The notes under the pieces are model-generated. The model ran no database searches. It was not told the origin of the DNA and worked only from the letters and a program-made list of their open reading frames with translations. From Acidobacteriaceae bacterium (GTDB lineage: Bacteria > Acidobacteriota > Terriglobia > Terriglobales > Acidobacteriaceae), in the NCBI GenBank assembly GCA_025462735.1, contig JAOAPC010000008.1, positions 248,001-312,000 of the forward strand: 64,000 nucleotides of DNA. The letters run 5' to 3'. The translations under genes and the position numbers were made by a program. Positions 7,830 to 17,052 of the stretch are shown in pieces; position 1 is the stretch's first letter, and the number at the start of each line of letters is the position of its first letter.

Positions 7830-10754
7830 ATGGCACTTAGCTCGTCTATCCAAAGCCGGGCCTTGGCAGGGAACGTGCATCGCCCTTATCGGACGAGTCT
7901 GGCTGCCGCGCAACCGTCTGCATTGCCCATGAACCGGGATTTTCAAATTCGCTTCACGGCGGGCTTCTTGGCCCTCTTCACCGTGGCTGCGATCACGCTC
8001 GCCTGGATCAATTTTCAGAAAGAAAGCCAATTCGTGGCTCCCTACGATGGCATTTCCTGGGTCGAGCGCAACAACGGAGTATTCGCAGACCGGGTCGAAC
8101 CCGAGGGACCGGGAGCGCGGGCTGGAATTGAACCCGGAGATCGATTAAGTGCGGTAAACGGCATCCCGGTATCACACGTCAATACCCTGATTCGTCAGAT
8201 GTATGGCGCTGGGGCTTGGTCTAAGGTCAGGTATTCGCTGCAACGGGGCTCAGCTTCGATCGATGCTGCTCCCATTTTGGTCGCGCAGGAGCACACATTT
8301 AACGTTTGGCTTCGACTGATCGGCCTAATCTATTTGGGCATCGGTCTATACGTTTTATTCCGACGCTGGACGGCGCCTGGCTCAACCCACTTTTACGTTT
8401 TTTGCCTGGTTTCCTTCGTTTTCTGTTCTTTCCACTTCACCGGAAAGCTGAATGCTTTCGACCGCACAATCTATTGGGGAAACATCGTCGCCAACATGTT
8501 GCAGCCGGTACTGCTGCTGCACTTCGTGCTCACATTCCCCGAGAAGTATGGCGCACTTCGCAAGCACCGCTGGCTGGCTACTTCAATTTACGTTCCTGGC
8601 CTTCTGCTGCTTTGTTACCACGTGCTTGCGGTCGCATCCTCGCGTGCGAGCGAAAACCTTCTGTGGCGGCTGGACCGGTTATGGATGGCGTACTTAGCCG
8701 TCTACTTTGTGGGAGCTGCGACCGTACTGCTACACAGCTACAGCATGGCCAGAAGGCCGATTCTGCGCCAGCAATTAAAGTGGCTCACCCGAGGCACAGT
8801 TCTCGCCATTTCGCCCTTCACCGTCCTCTATGTGCTTCCGTACGTGTTTCCGGGCCTAGGCTTCGCGCCCATGAAGCTCTCCGTGATCACATTGGGCATT
8901 CTGCCGCTGACCTTCGGCTATGCAATCTTCCGCTACAAGCTCATGGATGTTGACCTGATCTTTAAGCGCGGAATGGCGTACACACTCGCGGCCATGGCAA
9001 TTGCGGGCGCATACTTCACCGCTATCGCGCTTGTCGGAGCATTAGTACACACTCGGGTTCCCAATGCCGGCACCACTGGCTTGGTGCTGGCCATCGTTAT
9101 CACTGCCTTGCTTGCCGACCCGTTGCGCAAATGGATTCAAGAGCGGATGGACCGGCTGTTCTACCGCACCCGCTATGATTACCGGCAAACGCTGGTCGAG
9201 TTCGGGCGTGAGCTGAGCGCGGAGCCTGACCTCGACAAGATGCTTACCGCGGTTGTGGACAGGTTGTCGCGAACCTTGCTCGTGGATCGCATGGCAATTT
9301 TCCTGTCGTCGGGGGAGCGCGCAGAGCAGTTTATTCTTGCCAAATCGTTTGGCATTCAGCAGACCGCCGGGCTTGATCTGACTTTCTTAAGTATCGATCG
9401 TCCTGAAGCGGCTGAAGGACACATTTTCTTTGAAAACACGCATCACGTTCCGCGCGAAAATTCGAGTGCCCGGGAAAGCATCGCGCGTCTCGAATTAAAC
9501 TACTACATCCCTTGCCGTGCTCAAAAGTCCACAGTCGCCGTACTTGGCTTGGGAAAAACCGTCACTGGAGATTTTCTTTCGAGCGAAGATGTGGAACTGC
9601 TCGAGACGGTTGCCGGCTATTTGGCCATTGCCATTCAGAACAGCCGCCTCTATGCATCTCTGGAGCAAAAGGTCACGCAATACGAGCGGCTGAAGGATTT
9701 CAACGAGAACATCGTCGAATCGATCAATGTGGGTGTTCTAGCGGTCGATCTCGCTGACCGCATCGAGTCATGGAATTCGCAGATGGAAGTCATGTACGCA
9801 CTGCCGCGGTGGCAGGCCCTAACGCGTTCCTTAAGCGACGTTTTTCCTCCCGAATTTATTGAGGAATTTTCGCGTGTCCGCCACAGCCCGGGCATTCATA
9901 ATTTGTATAAATTCCGTTTGCCTGTCCCCACAGGCGAAACCCGCACCGTGAACGTCGCCATTGCTCCCCTGGTCACGAAGAACTTCAATGTGGCCGGGCG
10001 CTTGATCATCATGGACGACATCACCGAGCGCGTGGAACTCGAACATCAGCTTTCCCAGTCGGATAAGCTTTCCTCGATCGGCCTGCTTGCAGCCGGAGTC
10101 GCACATGAAGTGAATACTCCTTTGGCTGTGATTTCGTCCTACGCGCAGATGCTTTCGAAGCAGGTACAAGGCGATCAGCAGAAGAGCACGCTGCTCGAGA
10201 AGATTACGCGTCAGACCTTCCGCGCGTCGGAGATTGTGAATAATCTGCTGAACTTCTCCCGTACCAGCGGGGCGGAATTCGCGGAAGTCGACGTCAATCG
10301 CGTGATTGTCGACACGTTGAGCTTGCTGGAACATCAGTTCAAAACCACCCGGATTCGCGTGCAGGATGAGCTTGCGCCGCACCTGCCTCCGATCCAAGGC
10401 AATGCTGGACGTTTGCAACAGGTTTTCTTGAATCTTTTTCTCAACGCGAAGGACGCCATGCCCGACGGAGGCACACTCAAGATCGCTACTTCAAATGGCG
10501 ATGGAGTCAGCGTGACGGTTTCCGACACCGGCTTAGGGATTGCTCAGGAGCATATTCATCGCATTTATGATCCGTTTTTCACGACCAAGAGCGTCGCACC
10601 GGACGGCCAGAAGCGCGGCACGGGCCTCGGTCTCTCGGTTACGTATGGAATTATTCAGGAGCATGCCGGCAAGATTCGTGTCGAGAGTTCTCCCGAGCAG
10701 GGCACCACGTTTTACATTGATTTCCCGATGCTGAGAAAGGCGGTCAATGTCTGA
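7830..10754 (+). CDS. Membrane histidine kinase with PDZ, GAF and PAS domains
   Basis: Up to 974 residues. A second possible ATG at 7929 starts right before the first membrane helix. Order (approximate): TM 40-60, an extracytoplasmic PDZ-like domain 70-135 ('GARAGIEPGDRLSAVNGIPV'), a run of about seven membrane helices 150-385, GAF 455-615, PAS 625-735, HisKA ('GVAHEVNTPLAVISSY', phosphorylated His) 745-810, and HATPase 855-970 with 'NLFLNAKDAMPDGGTL', 'DTGLGI' and 'GTGLGLSVTYGI'. It should autophosphorylate and pass the phosphate to the NtrC-class regulator whose start overlaps its stop by eight bases. The N-terminal PDZ suggests sensing of an envelope protein or peptide; this is inference. 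Confidence 0.92.
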   Translation: MALSSSIQSRALAGNVHRPYRTSLAAAQPSALPMNRDFQIRFTAGFLALFTVAAITLAWINFQKESQFVAPYDGISWVERNNGVFADRVEPEGPGARAGIEPGDRLSAVNGIPVSHVNTLIRQMYGAGAWSKVRYSLQRGSASIDAAPILVAQEHTFNVWLRLIGLIYLGIGLYVLFRRWTAPGSTHFYVFCLVSFVFCSFHFTGKLNAFDRTIYWGNIVANMLQPVLLLHFVLTFPEKYGALRKHRWLATSIYVPGLLLLCYHVLAVASSRASENLLWRLDRLWMAYLAVYFVGAATVLLHSYSMARRPILRQQLKWLTRGTVLAISPFTVLYVLPYVFPGLGFAPMKLSVITLGILPLTFGYAIFRYKLMDVDLIFKRGMAYTLAAMAIAGAYFTAIALVGALVHTRVPNAGTTGLVLAIVITALLADPLRKWIQERMDRLFYRTRYDYRQTLVEFGRELSAEPDLDKMLTAVVDRLSRTLLVDRMAIFLSSGERAEQFILAKSFGIQQTAGLDLTFLSIDRPEAAEGHIFFENTHHVPRENSSARESIARLELNYYIPCRAQKSTVAVLGLGKTVTGDFLSSEDVELLETVAGYLAIAIQNSRLYASLEQKVTQYERLKDFNENIVESINVGVLAVDLADRIESWNSQMEVMYALPRWQALTRSLSDVFPPEFIEEFSRVRHSPGIHNLYKFRLPVPTGETRTVNVAIAPLVTKNFNVAGRLIIMDDITERVELEHQLSQSDKLSSIGLLAAGVAHEVNTPLAVISSYAQMLSKQVQGDQQKSTLLEKITRQTFRASEIVNNLLNFSRTSGAEFAEVDVNRVIVDTLSLLEHQFKTTRIRVQDELAPHLPPIQGNAGRLQQVFLNLFLNAKDAMPDGGTLKIATSNGDGVSVTVSDTGLGIAQEHIHRIYDPFFTTKSVAPDGQKRGTGLGLSVTYGIIQEHAGKIRVESSPEQGTTFYIDFPMLRKAVNV

Positions 10755-12180
10755 GGCCGCCGTCATTTCCGGGCGCATGACGGACAGCCCGTCTCCGGCG
10801 CAGGGTTGTGTTCTCATCATTGACGACGAAGCGGAAATCCGTGAATCCCTGCAAACCCTTCTCGAATTTGAAGGCTACGAAGTAGCCGCCGCAGCCAACG
10901 GCGCTGAGGGCCTTTCAAAGCTCGGCGATCGTCCATTTGATTTAGTGCTGCTGGATCTGGCATTGCCTGATCGCAACGGGATCGAACTGCTCCCGGAAAT
11001 TCGCGCCATCGATCCGCAGATTTCAGTAATCATGATTACCGCTTATGGCACGGTGGAGGATGCCGTTCGCGCGATGCAATCCGGCGCTGCCAACTTTCTC
11101 CAAAAGCCCTGGGACAACGAAAAACTTTTGGCCGACGTCCGTTCTGTGGTGGCACGCCGCCGCGCCGAAGAAGAAAATATCCAACTGAAGCGCGCGCTGA
11201 AGCAGCGTTATAACTTCGAGAACATCGTGGGCAAGAGTGAGGTCATGCTCAAGATTTTCGACCTTGTTGCCCAGGTCGCCCCCAGCCGATCAACCGTGTT
11301 GCTACAAGGCGAGAGCGGTTCCGGCAAAGAACTTATCGCCAAGGCGCTGCATCTGAATTCGCCTCGCCGTGACCGGCCTTTCGTCCCTGTAAATACCGGC
11401 TCAATGCCGGCGGATTTGCTTGAATCAACTCTTTTCGGGCACGTGAAGGGAGCTTTCACCAGCGCCATTTCCTCGAAAAGAGGCCTCTTCGAAATAGCCG
11501 ACCGCGGCACGTTGTTCCTGGATGAGATCGGGGCAATGGGTGTCGACACTCAGGCGAAGATCCTGCGAGTTCTGCAGGATCGCAAATTCATGCATCTGGG
11601 TGGCGTGCATGAAATTCAAGTCGACGTGCGAATCGTCGCCGCAACTAACGTCGATCTGCGGCAGTTAGTACGCGAGGGTAAATTCCGCGAGGACCTTTTT
11701 TATCGCCTCAACGTCATCAGCATTGATCTTCCTCCGCTGCGCCAGCGCAAAGAAGATATTCCGCTACTGGTCGAGTTCTTCCTGCGCAGATACTCAGAAG
11801 AGAACCAGCGGTCTCCTCGTAGATTGAACACTGAGGCCCTGCGGTCACTACTGAACTACGCTTGGCCTGGAAACGTCCGCGAACTGGAAAACGTCGTCGA
11901 GCGTGCAGTGGTGCTTTCGTCCGGACCGGAGATCGGTCCAGATTTGCTTCCCGACCAGCTTGCCGGACGCGGAACTTCCCTTCCGCTACTTGAAGCCCAT
12001 CGGGACGCCTCACTTTTCGACGTCATGGAAGAATGCGAGCGACACATCATCACTGAAATGCTCGAGAAGTGCGGCTGGAACCAGACCGAGGCCGCCGACC
12101 GCTTCCACATTCCGCTTTCCACGCTCAATCAAAAAATCAAGCGGCTGAGCATCGAGATCAAAAAGAAGTCAAGAGAATAG
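10747..12180 (+). CDS. NtrC-class sigma-54-dependent response regulator
   Basis: 477 residues. The receiver domain (20-130) is canonical: acidic 'DDE', phospho-acceptor Asp70 in 'LVLLDLALP', Thr98 and Lys120. The AAA+ domain (155-385) has Walker A 'GESGSGKE' (188-195), Walker B 'LFLDE' (256-260) and arginine-finger region 'REDLFYRLNV'. The sigma-54-contacting loop reads GAFTSA (235-240) rather than GAFTGA. A Fis-type helix-turn-helix ends the protein ('CGWNQTEAADRFHIPLSTL'). It activates transcription from sigma-54 promoters when phosphorylated, most likely by the overlapping upstream histidine kinase. Confidence 0.95.
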   Translation: MSEAAVISGRMTDSPSPAQGCVLIIDDEAEIRESLQTLLEFEGYEVAAAANGAEGLSKLGDRPFDLVLLDLALPDRNGIELLPEIRAIDPQISVIMITAYGTVEDAVRAMQSGAANFLQKPWDNEKLLADVRSVVARRRAEEENIQLKRALKQRYNFENIVGKSEVMLKIFDLVAQVAPSRSTVLLQGESGSGKELIAKALHLNSPRRDRPFVPVNTGSMPADLLESTLFGHVKGAFTSAISSKRGLFEIADRGTLFLDEIGAMGVDTQAKILRVLQDRKFMHLGGVHEIQVDVRIVAATNVDLRQLVREGKFREDLFYRLNVISIDLPPLRQRKEDIPLLVEFFLRRYSEENQRSPRRLNTEALRSLLNYAWPGNVRELENVVERAVVLSSGPEIGPDLLPDQLAGRGTSLPLLEAHRDASLFDVMEECERHIITEMLEKCGWNQTEAADRFHIPLSTLNQKIKRLSIEIKKKSRE

Positions 12181-12189
12181 ATTTTTTCC

Positions 12190-12233
12190 TGGCACTCAAA
12201 TTGATGCTGGCTTCAGGAAGTACCTGGAGCCAG
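12190..12233 (+). promoter_or_regulatory. Possible sigma-54 promoter with adjoining hairpin
   Basis: TGGCAC-TCAAA-TTGAT at 12190-12205 resembles the -24/-12 consensus TGGCAC-N5-TTGCW, but the highly conserved GC of the -12 element is GA here. An imperfect hairpin (CTGGCT..CAGG / CCTG..AGCCAG, 12207-12233) follows. It lies between the NtrC-class gene and the MlaE-like gene, so the regulator could control the transporter next door. This is weak by sequence alone. Confidence 0.28.
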
Positions 12234-12283
12234 GAAGCTACCAGCAAAAAGCTGCTCCTCTGCTATAGTTCCCTTCAAGGCGC

Positions 12284-13066
12284 ATGGAACTGCTCTCGCC
12301 CACGGAATACGCTAAAGAGAAGGTAAAGTCGGTCCAGGATTACACTCTCCTGGCGGCCCGTTCTGTGGCCAATCTGTTCAAGCGGCCTCTCTACATTGCA
12401 GACATGATCCAGCAAGCGGACCTGATCGGCTTCGGTTCGCTGCCCATCGTGCTTGCAGCCTGTTTTTTCACCGGTGCAGCCCTGGCGCTGAATAGCGCTT
12501 CCACCTTGGACCGATTCGGCGCGATGACGGTGATCGGCCAGTTGGTCTCGGTCGGAATCGTCCGCGAGCTAGGCCCGGTACTTGCAGGTCTAGTAGTCGC
12601 CGGGCGGAACGCCTCGGGCATGGCTAGCGAACTGGGCTCCATGGTGGTGACTGAGCAGATCGACGCAATGCGCGCCCTGGGCACCGATCCTCTAAAGAAA
12701 TTGGTCACACCCCGAGTAGTTTCAACCGTCGTGATGCTCTTCTTCTTGACGATCCTCGGGGACCTTCTCGGCCTGATTGGGGGCGCCTTCGTGGTCAGTA
12801 CAGTGTTGCGCTTGGACACACACCAGTATTGGAACAGCGCTTGGCAGACGCTGGAATACTCCGATGTGTTTACCGGGCTGACTAAACCGGTGGTCTTCGG
12901 CTTCATCATAGCCACTATCGGCTGCTACTACGGGTTGGATACTAAGGGAGGCACTCAGGGCGTGGGCCGCGCCACTACAGAAGCAGTGGTCGCAGCCATG
13001 ATTCTCATCATCGCAGTGGATGTATTCATCACTCGAGTGTTGATGTTGACCCTCGGCACCTCATAA
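12284..13066 (+). CDS. MlaE/YrbE-family ABC lipid transporter permease
   Basis: 260 residues with five to six membrane helices and the conserved MlaE core: 'IGFGSLPIVLAACFFTGAALAL', 'VGIVRELGPVLAGLVVAGRNASGMASELGSMVVTEQIDAMRALGTDPLKKLVTPRV'. In proteobacteria this inner-membrane permease works with MlaF (ATPase), MlaD (MCE-domain binding protein) and MlaB to move phospholipids between the membranes. Here it is followed seven bases later by the ATPase, but no MCE-domain gene or STAS-domain MlaB follows. It belongs to the family by sequence; its substrate is not shown. Confidence 0.9.
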   Translation: MELLSPTEYAKEKVKSVQDYTLLAARSVANLFKRPLYIADMIQQADLIGFGSLPIVLAACFFTGAALALNSASTLDRFGAMTVIGQLVSVGIVRELGPVLAGLVVAGRNASGMASELGSMVVTEQIDAMRALGTDPLKKLVTPRVVSTVVMLFFLTILGDLLGLIGGAFVVSTVLRLDTHQYWNSAWQTLEYSDVFTGLTKPVVFGFIIATIGCYYGLDTKGGTQGVGRATTEAVVAAMILIIAVDVFITRVLMLTLGTS

Positions 13067-13072
13067 CAGCCA

Positions 13073-13921
13073 ATGTCCACGCCTACACTTCCGATTGAAA
13101 TCCGTTCCGCCGCGGATCGAAATCCAACTCCCGATGCGATTGTGTTCGAAGAGGTTGAGCTGGCGTTCGACAGCAAAACTGTGCTCAATGGCATCTCCTT
13201 TCGGCTAGCTCACGGCGAAACCAAAGCAATTTTCGGCGTGGCGGGATCCGGCAAAAGCACGATCCTAAAGCTGGCGCTCGGCTTACTGAAGCCCGATTCC
13301 GGCCGGATAACCGTGCTGGGTGAGGAAATCACCACAATGACTGAAGACCAGCTATTCGAATTGCGGCGCAGAGTGGGAATCGTATTTCAGGAGAGCGCGC
13401 TGTTCGATTCATTGACGGTGCGCGAGAATGTCGCCTACCGGCTGATCGAAGAGGGCAAACTTCCAGAAGAGGAAATTGAAAAGCGTGTGCGCGAAGCATT
13501 GAGCTTCGTAGAGCTCGAGCACACGATGGATCTGTATCCATCAGAACTGTCCGGTGGAATGAGGCGCCGTGTAGCCATCGCACGGACTATCATCACCGAG
13601 CCAGAAGTTCTCCTCTATGATTCGCCTACCGGAGGCTTGGATCCGGTTACGTCGAACACCATCATCGAGTTGATCGTGAAACAGCGCGACGTTTACAAAA
13701 CCAGTTCCCTGCTTGTTACCCATCGGCTGCAGGACGCATTTACGATGGGGACCCACTATTTCGATCGCGGCGAAAACAAGATGAAACCACTTCCACCGGA
13801 TGCCCGGTCAGCCGTCCCCATGGGCTTTCTGATTTTGCGCGACGGGCGCATCATTTTCGACGGCGACCTGAAAAGTCTGAGGGAAACTACAGACGAATAC
13901 ATCCGCGAATATATTTCATAG
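13073..13921 (+). CDS. MlaF-like ABC transporter ATPase with altered Walker B
   Basis: 282 residues. Walker A 'GVAGSGKST' (55-63), Q-loop Gln106, signature 'LSGGM' (159-163), D-loop 'GGLDP' and H-loop His217 are present. In Walker B ('VLLYDSPTGGLDP') the catalytic glutamate after Asp183 is Ser184, which in most ABC ATPases would greatly slow hydrolysis. About 60 residues after the H-loop form a C-terminal extension. It should couple ATP binding to the MlaE-like permease encoded immediately upstream. Whether another residue takes over catalysis cannot be told. Confidence 0.9.
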   Translation: MSTPTLPIEIRSAADRNPTPDAIVFEEVELAFDSKTVLNGISFRLAHGETKAIFGVAGSGKSTILKLALGLLKPDSGRITVLGEEITTMTEDQLFELRRRVGIVFQESALFDSLTVRENVAYRLIEEGKLPEEEIEKRVREALSFVELEHTMDLYPSELSGGMRRRVAIARTIITEPEVLLYDSPTGGLDPVTSNTIIELIVKQRDVYKTSSLLVTHRLQDAFTMGTHYFDRGENKMKPLPPDARSAVPMGFLILRDGRIIFDGDLKSLRETTDEYIREYIS

Positions 13922-13967
13922 CCAACAGGCTTAGGGCAGGTGCGTTGCGCCCTTTTCATCGAACAAA

Positions 13968-14417
13968 TTAGGACGCTTTGGCCGCTGCTGCGCGTCTCGC
14001 CTCTCCCCGCTTCAGCATCATTTTCAGGCGCTCGCGTCCATCTTTAGTGCTGGTCGCCACTTTTTCGACGCGCTGGAAGTAGTAAGGTGACTTCCCTTTT
14101 TCGCGGATCTCTTTGAGGAATGGGTGGACTTTCGCGAGGATGAACCACAACTCAGCCCCGCTATCGAAAAACAGCTCTTCATTGAGCGCCCCGCGCAACA
14201 CGAATGATGCGGCCATGTCCCAGTAGCCGCTCACCTGACGAAACCATGCGTTCTCTTGAGGCGTAGTTCCTGCGTTCATCATCTGCACAACGTCATCAGC
14301 TCCGCGTGGCCACCATCCCGCAAACCAGGCGCGGGCTTTTCGCATTTCAGTTTCGCGGCGGAGGTCGTACAGACGCATGATGATCTGAGCGTCTTCGGCG
14401 GTCGGCTTCTTTGACAT
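13968..14417 (-). CDS. Conserved protein of unknown function downstream of topA
   Basis: 149 residues with AAGGAG just before the ATG. It is mostly helical and soluble, with no signal peptide. Notable are the aromatic stretch 'ARAWFAGWWPRGADDVVQMM' and 'WFRQVSGYWDMAASFVLRGALNEELFFDSGAELWFILAKVHPFLKEIRE', and a basic Lys/Arg/Ala-rich C-terminus. I do not recognise a named family with certainty. It begins 45 bases after the stop of topA on the same strand, so co-transcription is likely. Confidence 0.75.
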   Translation of the reverse strand: MSKKPTAEDAQIIMRLYDLRRETEMRKARAWFAGWWPRGADDVVQMMNAGTTPQENAWFRQVSGYWDMAASFVLRGALNEELFFDSGAELWFILAKVHPFLKEIREKGKSPYYFQRVEKVATSTKDGRERLKMMLKRGEARRAAAAKAS

Positions 14418-14461
14418 GATTCTCCTTTGAGTGGAGGCCCGGGCGTCCTCGCCCGGGCAGC

Positions 14462-16942
14462 TCAGGATTGTGCCGTTGCAGGCTCTGGCGCAGCGTTTTC
14501 GTTGGGACGTTCGTACTCACATTCTTTGTTAGGACAAGCAATTACTGGCCCCGATTTCAAATACTTTTCCACCAGAAATTCGCTGCCGCAGCTCGGGCAC
14601 TTTTCCGCAATCGGTTTGTGAGCGGAGGTGAATTTGCACTTCGGATAATTGCTGCAGCCATAAAACGTGTTGCCCTTGCGCGCGCGTTTTTCAACCAGCT
14701 CGCCATCTTTGCACAACGGGCACTTCACACCGACAAAGTTTTGCTTCACATACTTGCATTCGGGATATCCGCTGCACGAAGTGAACTCACCGTAACGGCC
14801 GTGCCGGATCACCATGTTCCTCTGGCACTTGGGGCAAAGTTCCTCGAGCGTGATGTCTGGCACTCGCTTCCCCTGGTCCAGGCGACGCGTCGTCTTGCAA
14901 TCCGGATAACCCGTGCATGCCATGAACTGCCCGAACCGCCCGCGCTTGAGCACCATCACCCGGCCGCAATTCTCGCAGTACTCCTCTTGCGTGGTCTCCT
15001 GCACATCAGCGGTATCAAGATCGGGCAGGTTGATGGGATTTTCTTTGGTGAAGGTACAGCTGTTGGGGTCTTCTTTGTCATAAGAGCTGCACGCGTAGAA
15101 CGAACCGTGCTTGCCCCATTTGATCACCAGCGGAGAACCGCAGCGCTCGCATTTCTCGTCCGTAGGCTTCTCCATCCGCTTGATGTTTTCCATATGCTTA
15201 TGGGCATAGCGGAGGTCTTTTTCGAACTTCTTGTAAAAGCCGGCGAGCGCGTCGGTCCAACCCTCTTTACCTTCTTCGATTTCGTCCAGCTCTTCTTCCA
15301 GCCGCGCCGTGTACTGCACGTCGAAGATGTCGCGGAAGTTTTCGACCAGCAGATCGGTCACCACCAGGCCGATCTCCGTGGGAATAAATTTTCCACCCAG
15401 TTTCTGAACGTACTGCCGCTCCTGGATCGTGCTCAAGATTGCCGAATACGTGGACGGCCGGCCTATGCCGCGTTCTTCGAGCTCCTTCACCAATGACGCT
15501 TCGTTGTAGCGTGGAGGCGGCTCGGTGAAATGTTGTTCCGGATTCAAAGACTTGAGTGTCAGCTTCTGCCCTGCTTCAAGCGCAGGCAGCTTGTGCTTCA
15601 GTTCCTCATCTTCTTCGTCTTTGCCTTCTTTCGATTCTTCGTAAACCTTCAGGAATCCGTCGAACTTCAGGATCGATCCAGTTACCCGGAGCCAGAACGT
15701 GTCTGCCCCGGACTTGGCGTCAATATCGACCGTGGTCTGATCAAAAACTGCCGGCGTAATCTGCGACGCCACGAAGCGCTGCCAGATCAGCTTGTAGACC
15801 TTGAACTCATCTTCTTTTAAGTACTGCTTAATCTGGTCGGGATGGCGCATCGCCGAGGTGGGGCGAATGGCTTCGTGAGCGCCCTGCGAGTCCTTCTTTT
15901 CTTTGTAAGTATTCGGCGTCTGTGGCAGGTAATCCGGCCCGTAATTCGATCCGATGTACTCCCGCACTTCGGTGAGCGCTTCGGGCGCAACGCGCGTCGA
16001 GTCGGTTCGCATATATGTGATCAAACCGACGGAACCTTCGTCGCCTATGTCAACGCCCTCATAAAGGCGCTGTGCGATCATCATTGCGCGCTTAACACTG
16101 AAACGAAGCTTACGTGAAGCATCCTGCTGCAATTTGCTGGTTGTGAACGGCGGAGTAGCGTTGCGGCGTCGTTCCTTCTTCTCAGCGCTCCGGACAATCC
16201 ACTCTGCTGTCTCCAACCCGGCCCGAATCTTCTGCGCCTCTTCCTCGTTCGGAATCTCAATCTTCTCTTCGCCCTTACCAAGGAAGCGGGCGTCGAACGC
16301 CGGAGGCTTCGCAGCCGCGAGATGTGCATCGATGGTCCAGTATTCTTTCTTCTCGAACGCCTTGATCTCGCGTTCGCGCTCGACGATTAATCTGAGCGCA
16401 ACCGTTTGAACACGTCCTGCGGAGAGCCCGCGGCGCACTTTGTCCCACAGCAGCGGCGAAACCTGGTATCCCACTAGGCGATCGAGAACACGGCGTGCTT
16501 GCTGCGCATCAACCAAATGTTGATCGATATCGCGGGGATGCTCGAAAGCTTCACGCACCGCCCGCTGCGTGATTTCGTTAAACGTCACCCGCCGAAATCT
16601 TTCGTGCCCATTTTCGCCTTTTTTCTTTTTCTTCTTCTTGCCATCCCCCAGTTCCTCTGCCAGATGGGCAGCGATCGCTTCTCCTTCGCGATCCGGGTCA
16701 GGCGCCAGATATATGGTGTCCATGCCGACGGCCAGCTTCTTCAACCTCGCGATGACCTTTTCTTTACCGGGAATGACGACGTATTCGGTCTCGAAGTCGT
16801 TGTCAATGTCGACGCCCAGGGTGCTTTTGGGCAGATCCTTGACGTGCCCGAGCGAGGCTTCAACCGTATAGCCTTTGCCCAAATATTTTTCGATGGTCTT
16901 CGCCTTAGTTGGCGATTCGACGATGACTAAACCCTTTGCCAA
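14462..16942 (-). CDS. topA: DNA topoisomerase I (type IA)
   Basis: 826 residues. The TOPRIM domain (3-130) has 'IVESPTKAKTIEKYLG' and the metal-binding 'DPDREGEAIAAHL'. The catalytic tyrosine is Tyr310 in 'VGLITYMRTDSTRV'. The C-terminus carries five four-cysteine zinc ribbons (about 590-815), each of the 'CxxCG...CSGYPxC' type, that bind single-stranded DNA. The enzyme relaxes negative supercoils. A lysine-rich insert (KKKKKKK, about residues 102-108) in TOPRIM is unusual but sits where family members vary. Length matches the family. Confidence 0.97.
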   Translation of the reverse strand: MAKGLVIVESPTKAKTIEKYLGKGYTVEASLGHVKDLPKSTLGVDIDNDFETEYVVIPGKEKVIARLKKLAVGMDTIYLAPDPDREGEAIAAHLAEELGDGKKKKKKKGENGHERFRRVTFNEITQRAVREAFEHPRDIDQHLVDAQQARRVLDRLVGYQVSPLLWDKVRRGLSAGRVQTVALRLIVEREREIKAFEKKEYWTIDAHLAAAKPPAFDARFLGKGEEKIEIPNEEEAQKIRAGLETAEWIVRSAEKKERRRNATPPFTTSKLQQDASRKLRFSVKRAMMIAQRLYEGVDIGDEGSVGLITYMRTDSTRVAPEALTEVREYIGSNYGPDYLPQTPNTYKEKKDSQGAHEAIRPTSAMRHPDQIKQYLKEDEFKVYKLIWQRFVASQITPAVFDQTTVDIDAKSGADTFWLRVTGSILKFDGFLKVYEESKEGKDEEDEELKHKLPALEAGQKLTLKSLNPEQHFTEPPPRYNEASLVKELEERGIGRPSTYSAILSTIQERQYVQKLGGKFIPTEIGLVVTDLLVENFRDIFDVQYTARLEEELDEIEEGKEGWTDALAGFYKKFEKDLRYAHKHMENIKRMEKPTDEKCERCGSPLVIKWGKHGSFYACSSYDKEDPNSCTFTKENPINLPDLDTADVQETTQEEYCENCGRVMVLKRGRFGQFMACTGYPDCKTTRRLDQGKRVPDITLEELCPKCQRNMVIRHGRYGEFTSCSGYPECKYVKQNFVGVKCPLCKDGELVEKRARKGNTFYGCSNYPKCKFTSAHKPIAEKCPSCGSEFLVEKYLKSGPVIACPNKECEYERPNENAAPEPATAQS

Positions 16943-17017
16943 TTTGTCCTCAGTTTGCTGGTGATGGTTTTGAAGCTAGCACGAATGGGACGAAGCTGTC
17001 AGCTATCAGCCCCGACT

Positions 17018-17052
17018 CGGCTCTTAGCTTTTAGCCTTTAGCTCTTAGCTGG
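17018..17052. repeat. Left AGCTCTTAGCTTTTAGC-type repeat cluster
   Basis: A run of short units of the type CTCTTAGCTTTTAGCCTTTAG repeats several times here and extends into the last codons of the four-helix-bundle gene (its C-terminal 'QLRAKG' is encoded by the repeat). The inverted counterpart lies at 17447-17488 on the other side of the same gene. Confidence 0.75.

Noticed and set aside
13922-13967. A terminator between the MlaF-like gene and its convergent neighbour
   Set aside because: A GGGC...GCCC pair followed by TTTT is present, but the stem is only four bases and the loop long, too weak to call.
14468-15496. A 342-codon plus-strand open frame
   Set aside because: It is antisense to the zinc-ribbon end of topA. 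The CxxC-rich codons open the opposite strand; no start signal is present.
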